NCBI GenBank assembly: GCA_950022655.1
Contig: OX465584.1
Coordinates: forward strand, 57,632,335-57,696,334
Length of the DNA stretch: 64,000 bases
Source of the DNA: Alentia gelatinosa
Taxonomy: Eukaryota > Annelida > Polychaeta > Phyllodocida > Polynoidae
Direction: 5' to 3'
The position numbers were made by a program, and so were the translations under genes. Shown one piece after another: positions 50,741 to 62,757 of the stretch. Each line of letters starts with the position of its first letter. Position 1 is the stretch's first letter. Under the pieces are notes generated by a model. It was not told where the DNA came from, did not search any database, and saw only the letters and a program-made list of their open reading frames with translations.

Positions 50741-52182
50741 CGTCCTCCCAGAATGTCCACATGTGTTTACACAAGACTACTTTCTATAGGAATAGACCTG
50801 TGTCTAGATTACTAATTCAAGCCGGATTTAGATTAGGCCACTCAGAAAAAAAACTTGTTTCTCATCACCGCGCGCATCAGAAAAAACGGTTTTAGATGAT
50901 TTTTTTTTTTTTTTTTTAAATAGATGAACCTTGATAGAAATTATGAAAGGTATGTGTATATAGTATCAAATTAAAGCTCCTGATATCAGGGATGCATTAA
51001 ATGTAAAGCCAGTAAAAATCTGGAACCCCGCGTAAGCAGACACCCCGCGTAAGCAGCCACGGATGGTGTCCGCTTATGCGGGGTTTTACTGTATGTCTGC
51101 CATCTTTGATATAGCAAAAAAAAAAAAAAAAAGCAAAAAAAAAAGCGCCCTCGTCATATTTTTCATGGCTTGGTGATGAGAAACAATTTTTTTTTTTTAG
51201 TGGCCTTAGATGGTCTGCAGTCGCCACGTCGTGACGTCATAATCAACTGGCCACCACGGGAAATCGCCGCTAAATCTATCGTTCGTAACGATACTTGTAG
51301 AATTCTTGTAGATAGGTTCTATACACAGTCACCTGGCGGGTACAGGCTTCAGCCCTGAAGGCATTCATTTGCACCTATTATCGCTCAACCACAGGAGGGA
51401 GGGGGAGGTTTTTTTTATTAGCATATACTTCGTCTTAGAGACAGTTTTACATTATGGCTGGTCGTTATCTGTATCATCCATTTTAACGTTCATTGATAAT
51501 TTCATGAATTTAAATGGAAATGATATGAAGAGTGATCTGAGGAGCACTGCAGTAGGTGTTGCAAAAAGCAGCCGAGTGGTGCAGTGCCTGCAGAGGTCAC
51601 TTATAACATGATGATTTACAAAAATGTCTCTCATTCATCAGGATCTGATTAACCAAGGGAAATTATGATGTGTCGGATACAGGTATGCCAGATATATAAG
51701 ACCATTCTCCCGAAATATTTCCTAATGCCAATAAATAGAGTTACAACCACCCATTATACCTGTACGACATGCACAACCTTGTCATTGGTTGTCACAATTT
51801 GGGCGACAATTTCACCTACGGTACCCTACGGTCATCACTACTATAGGACACTTCAAAACGCTCCATGTGTCGCACCCAACGATCGTTGGTTGACCCTTTA
51901 CGATCATAGGTCTATTGCACACAGGGGGCCGTTGAATAGATTAGAAACGAGAATAGATTTTCCCAGAACTGTCTTTGGGGCCATAGTGTTGTATAAGCAT
52001 AAATGTTTTGATGATAAAAGTAGCCTAAAGCCTTTACAAGGTGTTGTATACAAATAAGTTCATGTAGAGGATATCTTTTGTCTTGTCATACAACATTGAA
52101 TTGAAAAAAATCGTCCATGGTGTCGTTTATCGTTGGAGTTATCGTATCGTTCAGACCAGCACCAGAAACGAATGAAATTTAT
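50741..52182. other. Spacer with A/T runs and a short repeat
   Basis: AAGCGGGG-type repeat fragment at 51015-51095 (ends GGGGTTTTACTGTA), and poly-T/poly-A runs near 50900, 51118 and 51185. The 130-codon ORF at 51665-52057 shows no recognisable domain and its start is arbitrary. Confidence 0.35.
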
Positions 52183-52189
52183 TCAACAG

Positions 52190-52425
52190 CCCTGGGGCAC
52201 GTTTCATAACCCAGGATCGTACATGGAGACCCTTTTCCGTACGCCATAGATAGCCAGGGACAATGCGGGTCAATTTCATTCAACACTTATGGACGACCTT
52301 ATGGACGGCAAATATTGTCCTAGCCAACAGACTTAGATATTATTATACGATAACCCTTGTACGAGGTACAGAAAAGGTTCTTCATGTACGATCCAAGATT
52401 ATGAAACAACCCCCTGATGCCTCCA
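52190..52425. repeat. Inverted-repeat element, family U
   Basis: TTTCATAACCCAGGATCGTA at the left is inverted in TACGATCCAAGATTATGAAA at the right. The interior GTACGCCATAGATAGCCAGG and TATGGACGGCAAATATTGTC match 63030-63140. Confidence 0.55.
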
Positions 52426-53265
52426 AACGGTCTCTATTAACGATTGTCGTGACTGAAACCCACCCCCTCCCCTAGAATCGTCAGGTAGAAATGCCGCGTT
52501 ATTTTTAACACTAGCGACTTCGTCGAGTCGTATTTGACTACCCCCCCCCCCCCAACGTTTACTGCCGTTCTGCCCCCTTGCGGGTGGATGGGAAACCATC
52601 GTAAATTCGTGGTAATCATTTCGTATGACACAGGTGCTTGAGCTGATCATCAGCGACCAGAACTGTATGGATTGACACCAGCAAAAGTTGAGAAAAGTAG
52701 ATAAGATAACTACAATACTAAACTTTGATTTCGGCATGGCTTGAAATGAATCATAAGAGAAAAAGTTTGTCTGAGTATAGGAATACAAAAAAGAGTAGCA
52801 GGTTACAGTTTAGTACTGCACGAGAATCTCCTCACTCTCCATGCCTAGGTCTGGTTCACTCTGTCTCTGTGTGCGGGAGGCTCTTCAAGCGGATATTCCC
52901 GGAATTTACACGTTTTAAATAAGGTAGGTAACCATACTTCAAAGTGTGCAGACTTTCTACACATGATAGAGTCTAAAATAGATTCATTATACAGGAATTC
53001 CTTTTTCTGATGGATCTGATATATATTCATTCTGTACAGTTTCTAAATGGCACTACTATCTCTTTTACCTTTTCCCTAGTCTCATGCCATACCTCTGCTA
53101 GCTTGCTTTACCTTTTTCCTCACAATATCTCTGCTTTAAAGGAAAACATACCCTAATAATTCTATAAAATGAGGCTATTCTAATATTCCTATGCCTGTAT
53201 GACCTATACATACTGCCTACTTCTACCCATGACGTATTAAAGAAGAAACCAACAGGTTTTGGTCA
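52426..53265. other. Spacer, no gene recognised
   Basis: A poly-C run of about 14 lies near 52541. ORFs of 129 codons or fewer are unsupported. Confidence 0.35.
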
Positions 53266-53269
53266 AAGT

Positions 53270-53507
53270 CGTCGTTCTCCACGAGTTTGATGCGGAGTGA
53301 ATATCACGTAGCATTCAAACGAGTTGGAGAATGACTTCTTTGACCAAACCGAGTTGCTTTCTGTACTTATCTCACCCCTGTACACACTTAAAGAAGGGAC
53401 AACACACAGGCTATAGACCATGGAGAACGGGCTGCAATACTTGTAGGGGCATGGAGAACGAGTTCCCAATGTTAAGCCTATGGACATTCATTCCAGGGGT
53501 GAGATAA
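53270..53507. mobile_element. Hairpin-box element, unit 10
   Basis: The hairpin near 53270-53345 has short arms (GTCGTTCTCC..GAGTTTGA) and a tip that no longer matches the family. Box 53367-53507 runs from TTATCTCACCCC to GGGGTGAGATAA with AATGTTAAGCCTATGGA. Confidence 0.55.
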
Positions 53508-53604
53508 ATATGGCCGTATGTCACACTGTGACATTCGGGGATAACATCATTAGACTAGCTAGCTTTTTTTTTCATTTCTAGGTACATTAATATAATAATG
53601 CCAC

Positions 53605-53945
53605 AAGGGGCTGACTGTCCTAGCACGTCAAAATACATGGTAAAATTATCAATCAGATACATTTGGCAAAGGGATGTATCCGATCACTAATTTTACCGCG
53701 TATTTTTGACGCATGAAGAAATTAAGCCATTTTCCATATAAAACTCAATGTTTCTGTTTATTATATCTAAAGAGATGTTCTAAGCCATCATGAGATGAAG
53801 TCCACTGGTACTTTGCTGATAAGAACTAATGCCAATGACCAAATATCGTGAGAAAAACTGTTCCCTTTGCATAGTTGAGTCTTTGATTATTTGAACATAA
53901 TACTGCTTCGACTGAACTTAAGGGTACTCTAATAACCTCAAGTAG
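53605..53945. repeat. Duplicated segment, copy 1 (with class 2 palindrome)
   Basis: About 340 bases nearly identical to 55705-56032: the palindrome with GTCAAAATACATGGTAAAAT and TTTTACCGCGTATTTTTGAC, then TAAAGAGATGTTCTAAGCCA and GAAAAACTGTTCCC. The shared stretch extends beyond the palindrome, so this is a DNA duplication. Confidence 0.75.
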
Positions 53946-54220
53946 AGGTTCCCATGTGGATCGTTAATGTTACTGTTAAGGTTGGACTCTTTGAACTACA
54001 GATTCTGCTTTTGAAATTGATTTTACATTTTGGGTTTTGAAGAAGTAAGTGCCTGTTTATCACTGTTAGAGCACTATGTCATTTGACTAATGCACAACAT
54101 GAACACCCTGAGTGCGTAAATCAATACCAAATGAACAGAATGGGAATATTTCATTTGCAGACGATAATTGGTTGAAACATGCCTTCATCAGTTTCTTTTG
54201 AGGCTTATTTGGGCCAATCC
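53946..54220. other. Spacer, no gene recognised
   Basis: No supported feature. Confidence 0.35.
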
Positions 54221-54680
54221 AAGCGTTTACACTAGACGATTATAGGCGGCGATTCTTGAATTTTTCACCTCCGGACGACTTTCAGCATTAAAATGATAGA
54301 AATCGCCTTATGTAAACGCTAAGCATGTGGTGACTGTAGATTGTCTGATTACGTCAGATTACTCAATTCGGCACCACCTCACGACTATTGGACACGCTCT
54401 GAAACCAGCGACTATTTCAAGCTGGTTTGAATAAGTTGTCTATATGGGCGGCGACTCTATGTCTTCAGTGTGAACGCTCAAGAAAATTCTGAGCTCGGCG
54501 ACGACTATTGGACTGACTATCTACAGTCGCAACTTATTCAGTCGTCTAGTGTAAACGCCAGGTAAATTGAACAAATATTGGTATCAGTTATCAGTAACCC
54601 CGCGTTTACACAAGCCGACTACATATGTGACGACTGTAGGTAGTCTAGCAAATAATCGTCTAGTGTAAATGCCGGGTATG
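54221..54680. mobile_element. MITE family A, copy
   Basis: AGCGTTTACACTAGACGATT at the left and GTCGTCTAGTGTAAACGCC near 54541-54559. It contains both modules that gave rise to the two minisatellites. A second small end pair continues to 54680. Confidence 0.7.
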
Positions 54681-55059
54681 CAGTAAACAGCGCTGAGCAT
54701 TAGCTTACTTTATATCATAACAGGTTCACACAGTAATCTTCCTTTTGGAAGCAGACGACATTACTTCAATATGAATTCCCGCCATAAACCTCAGAAAGAG
54801 GCTGAACATTAAAGCACAGCCCTGAGCTGGGACCATGTTGGTGGTAAGTAGATCATGGCATGTTGGTGAGCTATTTAGGGTCTTCATGTAATTTGTCGGC
54901 AGGTGCAAAAGCCATATATGGTTGGTAACAGTGTTACAGATTTCTTTGAACTCCTTTCTCTACTAAGAAATGCGAGGGGAAAACATCACAGATAGATATA
55001 ATCGCTAGCTTCAAAGAGAAAACGAGGATTAATAAATGCGGTTTGCCGTTGCCATTTGC
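54681..55059. other. Spacer, no gene recognised
   Basis: No supported feature. Confidence 0.35.
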
Positions 55060-56290
55060 CAACAGAAATGACAGATTAATTGAAGTACTCTAAATGTCCG
55101 TCGGTGGTGCCACGGTGGTACCGTCGGTATCAAATAATTGGTGAGGGTGTAGTGGTTTCTACTATATTTCCTATTTCCATACCCATCTAAATTTCCACTA
55201 AAACATTAACGATCACCGACGAAATCAAAACGTTTTCATTGAGTCAGCCCATAACAGATTCGGTCGGTGGTAGCCTCATTAAATAATCTTGACAAAATTA
55301 ATCGGGGACCATTTCAAATGTCAGGCTGATTCCAATGACTGATCTTGCGTCAGTAGACCAAGAAAATTGATCGATTGTTCCTGACTGCAGATCGGTGGCG
55401 AATAACCGGCAAATGGAAAATGAATTTAAGGTGACGTCTCCACCTGCCGACTAAAACCCCACCGATCATATCCACCCCGCAAAAAAAATCGGTCGGTAGT
55501 TCCCCTTGAGAATTTATCTGCTCCATGTGCACCGATTGTTCAATAGGTGTAGGCAAAATAGCGGGGTTCCTAAATGAGCATGTAGGGAGAGCATGGAAAT
55601 CGGTGGCGGTGAGAAATAATGTTTTTTTTAAGGAAAATGAAGGTGGTCACCGACCGATTTTTGGCAACCACAACTGATTCGCCAATTTTATTTATATAAC
55701 CGGCTGACTATCTAAACACGTCAAAATACATGGTAAAATCATAAATCAGATACATTTGTCATCGGGATGTACCCGATCAATAATTTTACCCCGCATTTTT
55801 GACGTACGAAGAAAGTAAGCCATTTTCCATATGAAACTCAATGTTTCTGTTTATTATATCTAAAGAGATGTTCTAAGCCATCATGAGATGAAGTCCACTG
55901 GTACTTTGGTGATAAGAACTAATGCCAATGACCAAATATCGTGAGAAAAACTGTTCCCTTTTTGCATAGTTGAATCTTTGATTGTTTGAATATAACACTG
56001 ATTCGACTAATCTTTAGGGTACTCTAATGTCATCAATTGGTCACTCAAGTGGTCACCGACCGATTTTTGGCAACCACAACTGACCAATTCACATTAGATG
56101 GATTTTGTCGGTGGCCTCAAAAGTCGATTGGTGGTGCTATAGTTCATAATATAGGCTGGAAAAAATCGTAAGCCCATTTTTGTTTCCATCTAGCGGTTGT
56201 TGTACCAAAAGTGTCACACAATCGGTCGGCGGTGCGAAATGCCAAGATCGGCGATCATAATCGGCGGGTGGAAACGTGTCTGAATGAACA
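55060..56290. repeat. MITE family B-like repeats flanking a duplicated segment
   Basis: Words such as CACCGACCGATTTTTGGCAA and ATCGGTCGGTGG recur in both orientations, which resembles decayed family B ends. The second copy of the duplicated segment (55705-56032) lies inside. Confidence 0.45.
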
Positions 56291-56655
56291 CAAGCTGCCA
56301 TATAAGGAGATGTATCTATACGGGTCGGTGCTACGGATTAATAGGCATCTCATCTCTTAAAGGATTAGTATCCCTTTAGGTGTGCCTGGAAAGGGCGGTC
56401 TAAATCCAAAACGCACACACTAGTATGGAAGGCTACAGGGGGACCTTAAAGTATGATATTTGGGTACCATCAAGCTTCAAAATTCTGCCGGACGCACTAA
56501 TGCCAAATGGAGCTGGGTTCGTGGTGTGGGCAGTTCAAAAGGAAAAGAATGGCGATCAGAGTATGTTTCAAACGATGAGCCGAATCCATCTCATCCCATT
56601 CACAAAATCACTGTACTTAGTCATGTATTTTTCATGTTGGTGGAGGGAGTTTATT

Positions 56656-56953
56656 TTATCCTACCCCTAATATGAAATCCCATAGGCTTAACATTGGGTT
56701 TCCATATGCCACGCTGACTGGCATACGGAGTTTCATATGCCACTAGTGGCATACAGCATTGTTATCACGTAATATTCCAAAATCGAGGAGAGAGGGTAGG
56801 ATAAAATCAAAACCTGATTCGTTTTAATCTTGGCCACCGCATTCCACTCCTGGAGTTTTGGCTCTGGACTTCACTCGGCTGTGCCTCATGAAGTCACTTT
56901 GCCAAACTCCAGTCATGGAATACGGTGGACAAGATTAAACCTCATCCAGTTTT
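56656..56953 (+). mobile_element. Hairpin-box element, unit 11, 298 bp
   Basis: Near-identical in layout and length to unit 5. Box 56656-56804 (TTATCCTACCCC to GGGTAGGATAA). Hairpin 56809-56953. Tip changed to GCTGTGC (56878-56884). Confidence 0.75.
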
Positions 56954-57632
56954 ACGATAGTATTATGATATTTCACTATGTTATAATATATAAACTGACG
57001 ACTGATGATGAACGTATGGGACACATAGCTATTGCGCTATGGAGGTGGTCATCATGCCCTGACACCATCCTAGACACCAGGTGGCAGGACCAATTATCAA
57101 TGGATTGTATCAAACATATTTTTGTTGAATGTCATGGAGGAATTTTAGCCTCATCTCATTATCTTTAGATTATTTTAACTGATAACTACATTGTCGCTAT
57201 TTTTCAATTTCCTGGCGGATGATGGCAGAACTAGCAATAGCTTTGTGCCCACGTTACAAAATTGGAAACCTGTACCGTGATCAAACGATGGAAGACTGCC
57301 CTTGTGGCGAATTGTCTGGAACTAATAAAAACAAAAAAAAACAACCCCAAAACATCAGTTGACTTCTTTTTCCCACTACATCCTTCCCATCCGATTTATA
57401 TCTTATTGCCACATAGTCATAAGGAAACGTTTGTTATCAGATGTTATATTTCTCCTTGGCACACAGGAGAAACGGTATGTTTTTCAATTAGCCAAAGTAC
57501 TTTCACGAAATCTATCATTTATTGTATAAAATAAGGATGATAGATATCATCTGTATGCATTTCCTTGCTCTTGTCGCCTTGATATAGGTTAATGATATCA
57601 GTCTTTGTCTTCACTTGGTGTAAATACACCTG
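56954..57632. other. Spacer, no gene recognised
   Basis: The ORFs of 90-112 codons here begin inside the preceding hairpin element or are low complexity. None is supported. Confidence 0.35.
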
Positions 57633-57918
57633 GGACCTGTTTCACTAGTTTTGTGATAAATGTGTTAGACAGACATGAAAAGCGGCACCAACAGTGCAAA
57701 CAAGAATGGAGAAAACGAAGTCATGTTCCATAACGTATGTCATTATGTCAGATCTATTGCTGCATGTTGTGTCACAATGACGGTGTTGCGAACAGTGACA
57801 CTACAGCGCCACTTGTGCCAGCGCTACTTGTGTTGTCATGAAACTAGTCAACCCCAATTTGTCTGTATATTGTCAAAGACGCCATCTAGACATGTCAAGA
57901 AACTACTGAAACAGGTCC
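57633..57918. mobile_element. MITE family I, 286 bp
   Basis: GGACCTGTTTCACTAGTTTT at the left and GAAACAGGTCC at the right. It is longer than the 168-bp copies by an internal segment from about 57722 to 57880. Confidence 0.65.
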
Positions 57919-58733
57919 CTGGACTTCTTGCTGCTTAATTCAATGAAGATCTGGTTTCGGAAAGTTAAAAGTAAAGCCGCAAGCAAAGATCAACGAATTA
58001 CTCAAACATGGCAGCTGTGTGGCGGAGGAACAAGATTGATATTAACCAGGATCTCTATTTTATTACCGTAATGGAGATTTCCCTGGTGAGGGTGGGAAGT
58101 CTGGCTAACCTCAGCAAAATGGAGGAGACAGACTGACAAAGCGCCTAATGCGCACGATGCGATTAAGCAGACGACAATGGGACTCTTTTTGGTGGATTCT
58201 AACGAATCAGCATCAAGGAGGCACCTTCCAGTTCCCGCCTTTTCCTGGAATTAAAGAGGCACCTCCGATGGGGTTGACAGATTGACTGGCGTTCCTTCAG
58301 CGTCCGATCAGCGTTCGTACAGCGTTCCTTCGGCTCACTTCCGCTGTGTGTATTTATAGACTTTTCTCTTTCCGACCTAGCTTTCACTGATCTGTCTGTT
58401 GACAGAAGTGAAGATTACCCTGGTTCTTGAACTTTTGTGGCTGGGACTCATCCTGTAAGCTATAACCATACTGAACCCTAAACTAAGATGTAAGAATTGC
58501 AATAATCAATGATGATCCAAATGTTTTTTTGCATATATGAACTTTTATTCTTCCTTTTATTTGTACTCTGGCCTTCTGAACTGTTTGATCGATATTATGT
58601 TAAGGGTATGAGAGTGGCAATCAAATAAGAACAAATGACAGTTTAGTCAGTCAGGCTTTAGCTAGACCCTATTTTCTAAATTCATAAAAAGGAGCAAAAA
58701 TATGACTGCGAGAGCACACTTGTCTAACTAAAA
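57919..58733. other. Spacer with a possible promoter region
   Basis: GC-richer stretch 58200-58440 with a TATTTATA near 58350 and CCTGTAAGC near 58454. This could be a host promoter and first exon, but nothing confirms it. Confidence 0.25.
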
Positions 58734-59099
58734 TTGTATGTCATGGAAAAGTTTGGAAAAGTTTGGAAAAATGAACGTGAAGAGAACACACCATTGTTTT
58801 CTTTTATACTGAATAAAGTTTTTGCTAAAAAAAAAGAAAAAAAAAGATCATCCCTTGTGGAAATCCTTCACTCACTGAGCACAAAGAAGGTGGCTCTGCT
58901 GGAGAGACATTTTCCACACATGCTTAGAGTGTCATCTTTTATTCACAAAGATCTTGGGGTCCTTTTGTTCACTGATCTTGTCATTCGGTCGGACAAAGGA
59001 TATTTCCACAACTTTTTCTTTGGATCTAGCGAACAGTTTGATGATTGTGGTATCTTAATTAGATCTCAGGAATACCTCGATATTGCAGGTACAGTGAAG
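58734..59099 (+). CDS. Candidate host exon, 122 codons
   Basis: Open frame beginning with a TTG-type start (first ATG at 58743) and ending in SQEYLDIAGTVK, followed by AAG|GTATGAG, a good 5' splice site at 59100. It is the longest ORF outside transposons in this half. The amino-acid mix looks protein-like (LLERHFPHMLRVSSFIHKDL), and no repeat family covers it. I do not recognise the protein. It could also be a decayed transposon fragment. Confidence 0.25.
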
Positions 59100-59363
59100 G
59101 TATGAGGATGACTTCCCGAATCGTCTATATAGAGGATCAATGGTGGACACCTTTCCCTCTATCTCCCTCTTTGAATTCAGAGGATAAAGTGCAGTTTCAA
59201 TCCATCCAAATTAATCACCTTCAAGAAAAGCACCTTATGTTATTAAAGTATAGGGGTCAGTCGAGTGGTGGTGTGTTCTCTCTTCGATAGAGGATGCGGA
59301 GCTCAAGTCCCTGCTGTGTGGTGGTTCGAGAGCCTGTGCACGTAAGTGCCACGTGTCCACCAG

Positions 59364-59596
59364 GGAGCTGTTTCAAAAGTCGGGAGGGTGCTAAACGAGA
59401 GTACTCACCGCCAAAGCGAGAGCTAACAATGGCACTTGAAGCGTCACTGTCGAGGTGGAGGTGCTGCTCGCTATTTGGTATTGGTAGCAATTTTGCTGCC
59501 GCTTTGATTCAAGTGCTGCTCTCTGTTGCGGCCTCTCGCTTTGAAATGTGACGTGCCACTGGCGAGACTTCACTCGACTTTTGAAACAGCTCCCCG
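59364..59596. mobile_element. MITE, about 230 bp (GGGAGCTGTTTCAAAAGTCG ends)
   Basis: Left end GGGAGCTGTTTCAAAAGTCG and right end CGACTTTTGAAACAGCTCCC are fully inverted. The ends resemble those of family I. The overlapping ORFs on both strands are artefacts. Confidence 0.75.
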
Positions 59597-59615
59597 GATT
59601 ACATTACTCGGCTTT

Positions 59616-59701
59616 TATATAAGGCTGCAGGAGACAACAGAGCACTTGCTGTGTTCTTTCTGAGTGAACTAAACCTTTGGGGTCTCACGTTGGTTGTAAG
59701 T
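59616..59701 (+). promoter_or_regulatory. Candidate TATA promoter and first 5' splice site
   Basis: TATATAAG at 59616-59623 and GTAAGT at 59696-59701 give room for a first exon of about 50 bases. The promoter lies 19 bases after the MITE. Both motifs are short, so this is tentative. Confidence 0.25.
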
Positions 59702-60478
59702 TTTTCCGAAACCCCTCGGTGGAGTAGAACAGCTTGTCAATGCAATGCCTATCTTCCACTGGCTCCGGTGTGAAACATCCTTGTATTGTCCAGATTATGG
59801 ACTTTTTTTTTATTAATTTTTTTTATTTGTTTATTTATCCTGTAAGGACATCGGGGTTTAGCCGGTATGAGTGCCCTTACAGCCTTTTGGTACACCCAAC
59901 TCAACTCATAACCTTATACAAAAATATACATTGATCTAAAAGTTAGATCTTGTACAAAAAATACATTTTTGATATCTTAACAGATTAGAAGAAAGTTTTG
60001 TCTTGTATATAATGACAAAATATCAGTGTTCTTGACAATCAATGATTGATACATGGCGTTTGAACAGGATAACGGCAATTTTGTAGTGAATTATCAACCC
60101 GTAAAAATAAATGCATGAAAGATACAGTGCAAGACTATGCATAGAGTTATGTACAACACAAAACTCCACCTTGTGATCGATCCTATCGCTTCCAGATAAT
60201 ATTCAAGTGATTTCCTTAATGCCATTTCCCTAGTAATATAGTTCATTGTTACATATTGGGAAGAAACTAGATCCCACAATTATAATTTTAACATAAAACG
60301 TGAAGGAAACTTCATAGTCCAGCTCCATAAGACATTACTTGGCATCCCGGTGCGCAAAGTATAAATACTGACTGTATCTCGGAGTAGTAGCTCTGGCTTC
60401 TCTGCTTTAATAAGAGTTTTAATGAAGGACCTTTTATCAGAACTGTCTGAGTCTGGTTTTGTGTGACTACGGGTTATA
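59702..60478. other. Spacer, no gene recognised
   Basis: T-rich stretch near 59805-59835. Otherwise unremarkable. Confidence 0.4.
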
Positions 60479-60660
60479 TAGACTGGCTCCAGGCCCTACA
60501 TCCTATGGCTACCCTCCTCGTTGGGATACAGGGACTGGTACAATCGGTAATGGTGTCGGATTTCTGGCGCTGTTTAGCTCCAGTATTCTCAACACTCTCC
60601 ATACAGATATCCTGGCTACTGGTCAGGATATCTGCTGGGAGACTGATACCCTCTCACTTT
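60479..60660 (+). repeat. MITE family H, copy
   Basis: TAGACTGGCTCCAGGCCCTA at the start, then GGATACAGGGACTGGTACAA and ACTGGTCAGGATATCTG. Confidence 0.6.
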
Positions 60661-62150
60661 GATCTCAATTAAGTCACAGTCAGGAGCAGGTGAAATTAAT
60701 TACTATGGCAACACAGGCGGCCAGGGAACTGGAGGAGGGGAGAAGGAGAAATTATAGGGTTACAGGGAGTGGCTTGGGGCCATAAACAGGAGATTTGGTT
60801 CATAGTGGACAAGTCTTTGATTCATGGGCCAGTCAGCGAAGGATACTATATGTCGAAATTTATTCTTATTGTGATTAATCATTTAATGAATTTTCATAAT
60901 AAAAGACTTGAGCAAGTTAAGGGGTTATAGTCTACTGACATCTATTCCAAAAAGATGAACCCACATATACATGTAATTGCTAATATAGGGTAGCACTACA
61001 CTAATAGCCAGATTATCTTAAAAATCACCCGAATTTGGGTTAAATACCCAAACCGGCGACTGCTACTAAAGCCTGAAATTGATGATCATGAAGTGGGATA
61101 TTCTTTAAGAAGACCGTAAAATACCTCCCCCGATTGGATTTTAGATTAAATCTCAAAAAAATCAAGGAGTATTTAGATGTATGGATGCACGATCCTAATA
61201 GAGGGACAGATCTTTTTTATTAAGCACATAATTCGTCCCAGAGGACGGTTTTACATTATGGCGTGAGATCATATAATTGTCTCCATGTTTCAGGGATTTA
61301 CATAATTCACTGCCGAGGTTCAAGCGCTGGCTACTTATAATAAGGTAGAGTTGCCGGTGGATATAGAAGTATGAGATGGAATGAGTGATAGGAAATTATA
61401 CAAACTTTACCAACCCAGTAGTCACTAAACTGATTATATAGCGCCCCACTCAGCCTGACTATAGTTGCGGTGTTTTACTGAGAGCTCTTTTAAGCGCTGC
61501 CTTACTGCCTACATTCTTCAGGGTCTCATCTTGTTTATTCCAGATAGTTTCACCTCGATGTCTTGGTGGGGTTTTTTTGTGTGTTTTTTTTGTAGGAACT
61601 GCAAGAGTTACAAAATGAGAAATTGCCTTTCTGGTCCTCGAGTATTCTCCTCAGGCTGTGTAAATGTCACGGTATGAATACAGGGGTCACCTGATGTAAC
61701 CACAGGCAAGGCATTGTCCACATAAGTACACCCCTGATTCTCGTAACTGTAACATATCAGCAGATTTCACATCATCAGAACAAATGTCACAGGGCAATTT
61801 TGGCAAAGTGGATATGACCGAAGTTTGGATATATTGGATTATCTTGGTTAGTTTTGGAATTGGTTTGAGATAATGAGTATTCATGATTGTAGGCATACAA
61901 GGTCCTATGTCCAACTGGACCAAATTTATCTTCAGGGCAGTAGAATGCAATTGACCTAATACCAGTAAATACTGGGATAAACTTCGTGTGGAGACGCAAA
62001 ACGTGCATATCGGAGATCGCTGTAATTTAGGATTAAGAAAAATATGCGTCATGTCTTAGAAAACGAGATTTAGTGAGTCAAAAGACTCAGAGGATATAGG
62101 CTATTAAGGTTAATATGGAGAAACCAAACAAGAGCTAGTCGTGTTGTTGT
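60661..62150. other. Spacer, no gene recognised
   Basis: ORFs up to 121 codons (61687-62052, minus strand) contain several Cys residues but no recognisable domain. Not called. Confidence 0.35.
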
Positions 62151-62235
62151 TTATCGCACGACAGCAAGATCGCGTATTTCTGCGCGAGGCGAAGCAGAGA
62201 GCAGTAATACGCGATCTTGCCGGAGTGCGATGAAT
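62151..62235. repeat. Hairpin with GCGAAGC tip, unit 12
   Basis: Arms TTTATCGCAC and GCAAGATCGCGTATT pair with AATACGCGATCTTGC and GTGCGATGAATA. The tip GAGGCGAAGCAGAG has GCGAAGC at 62189-62195. No box is found next to it. Confidence 0.65.
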
Positions 62236-62757
62236 AATTAAGTTGCAAACGAACTTAAAGGCCATTCAACGACAAAACTTGTATGAGGTACAGACAAGGG
62301 TCTTCACGTACCATCTTACATTAGTCAACAGAGCCCTGTATCGCAACAGAACTATGTATATGAGCCTTCCTATCCTTTGTCTTCTCCGTCCGATTGAAAG
62401 AGAAAATCCTGTTCTGGTTTCTTATCAAAGAACATCGAGAACGGAAGGGAATGGGGTCTCCTTTTGAAACCTTATCTTATTTCATGATTATTGATCTTAC
62501 ACGTTCGGCGTTATAATTGTATGCCAGCCAAGGAAAGGAGAGAGCTCGCCGTTTGATGCCATAGACTGAAGGAAATAAAAAAGGTTTATTTCTGCTGCAC
62601 ATTCTCACTCACACTTTAATCTGCCACAAGCTTTGATTGAACATTGTGCTTAGAAGACTCAGTGAAGTAGACTTTTTATGAATTAAAGTTTTACAACAGG
62701 CCACTGTTGGAGCACAGCTGAGTTGATGTTAAATTTATGTCTCCCTCGTCTGAGCAA
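62236..62757. other. Spacer, no gene recognised
   Basis: GTACAGACAAGGGTCTTCAC near 62288 matches family U. No gene is seen. Confidence 0.35.

Noticed and set aside
27870..56953. Hairpin-box units as IS200/IS605-like single-strand transposons
   Set aside because: The one-sided hairpin is suggestive, but there is no HUH transposase in the window and no such family is known to me in animals with these ends.
61687..62052. 121-codon Cys-containing ORF on the minus strand as a zinc-binding protein
   Set aside because: Cys spacing fits no finger class I know and the start is arbitrary.
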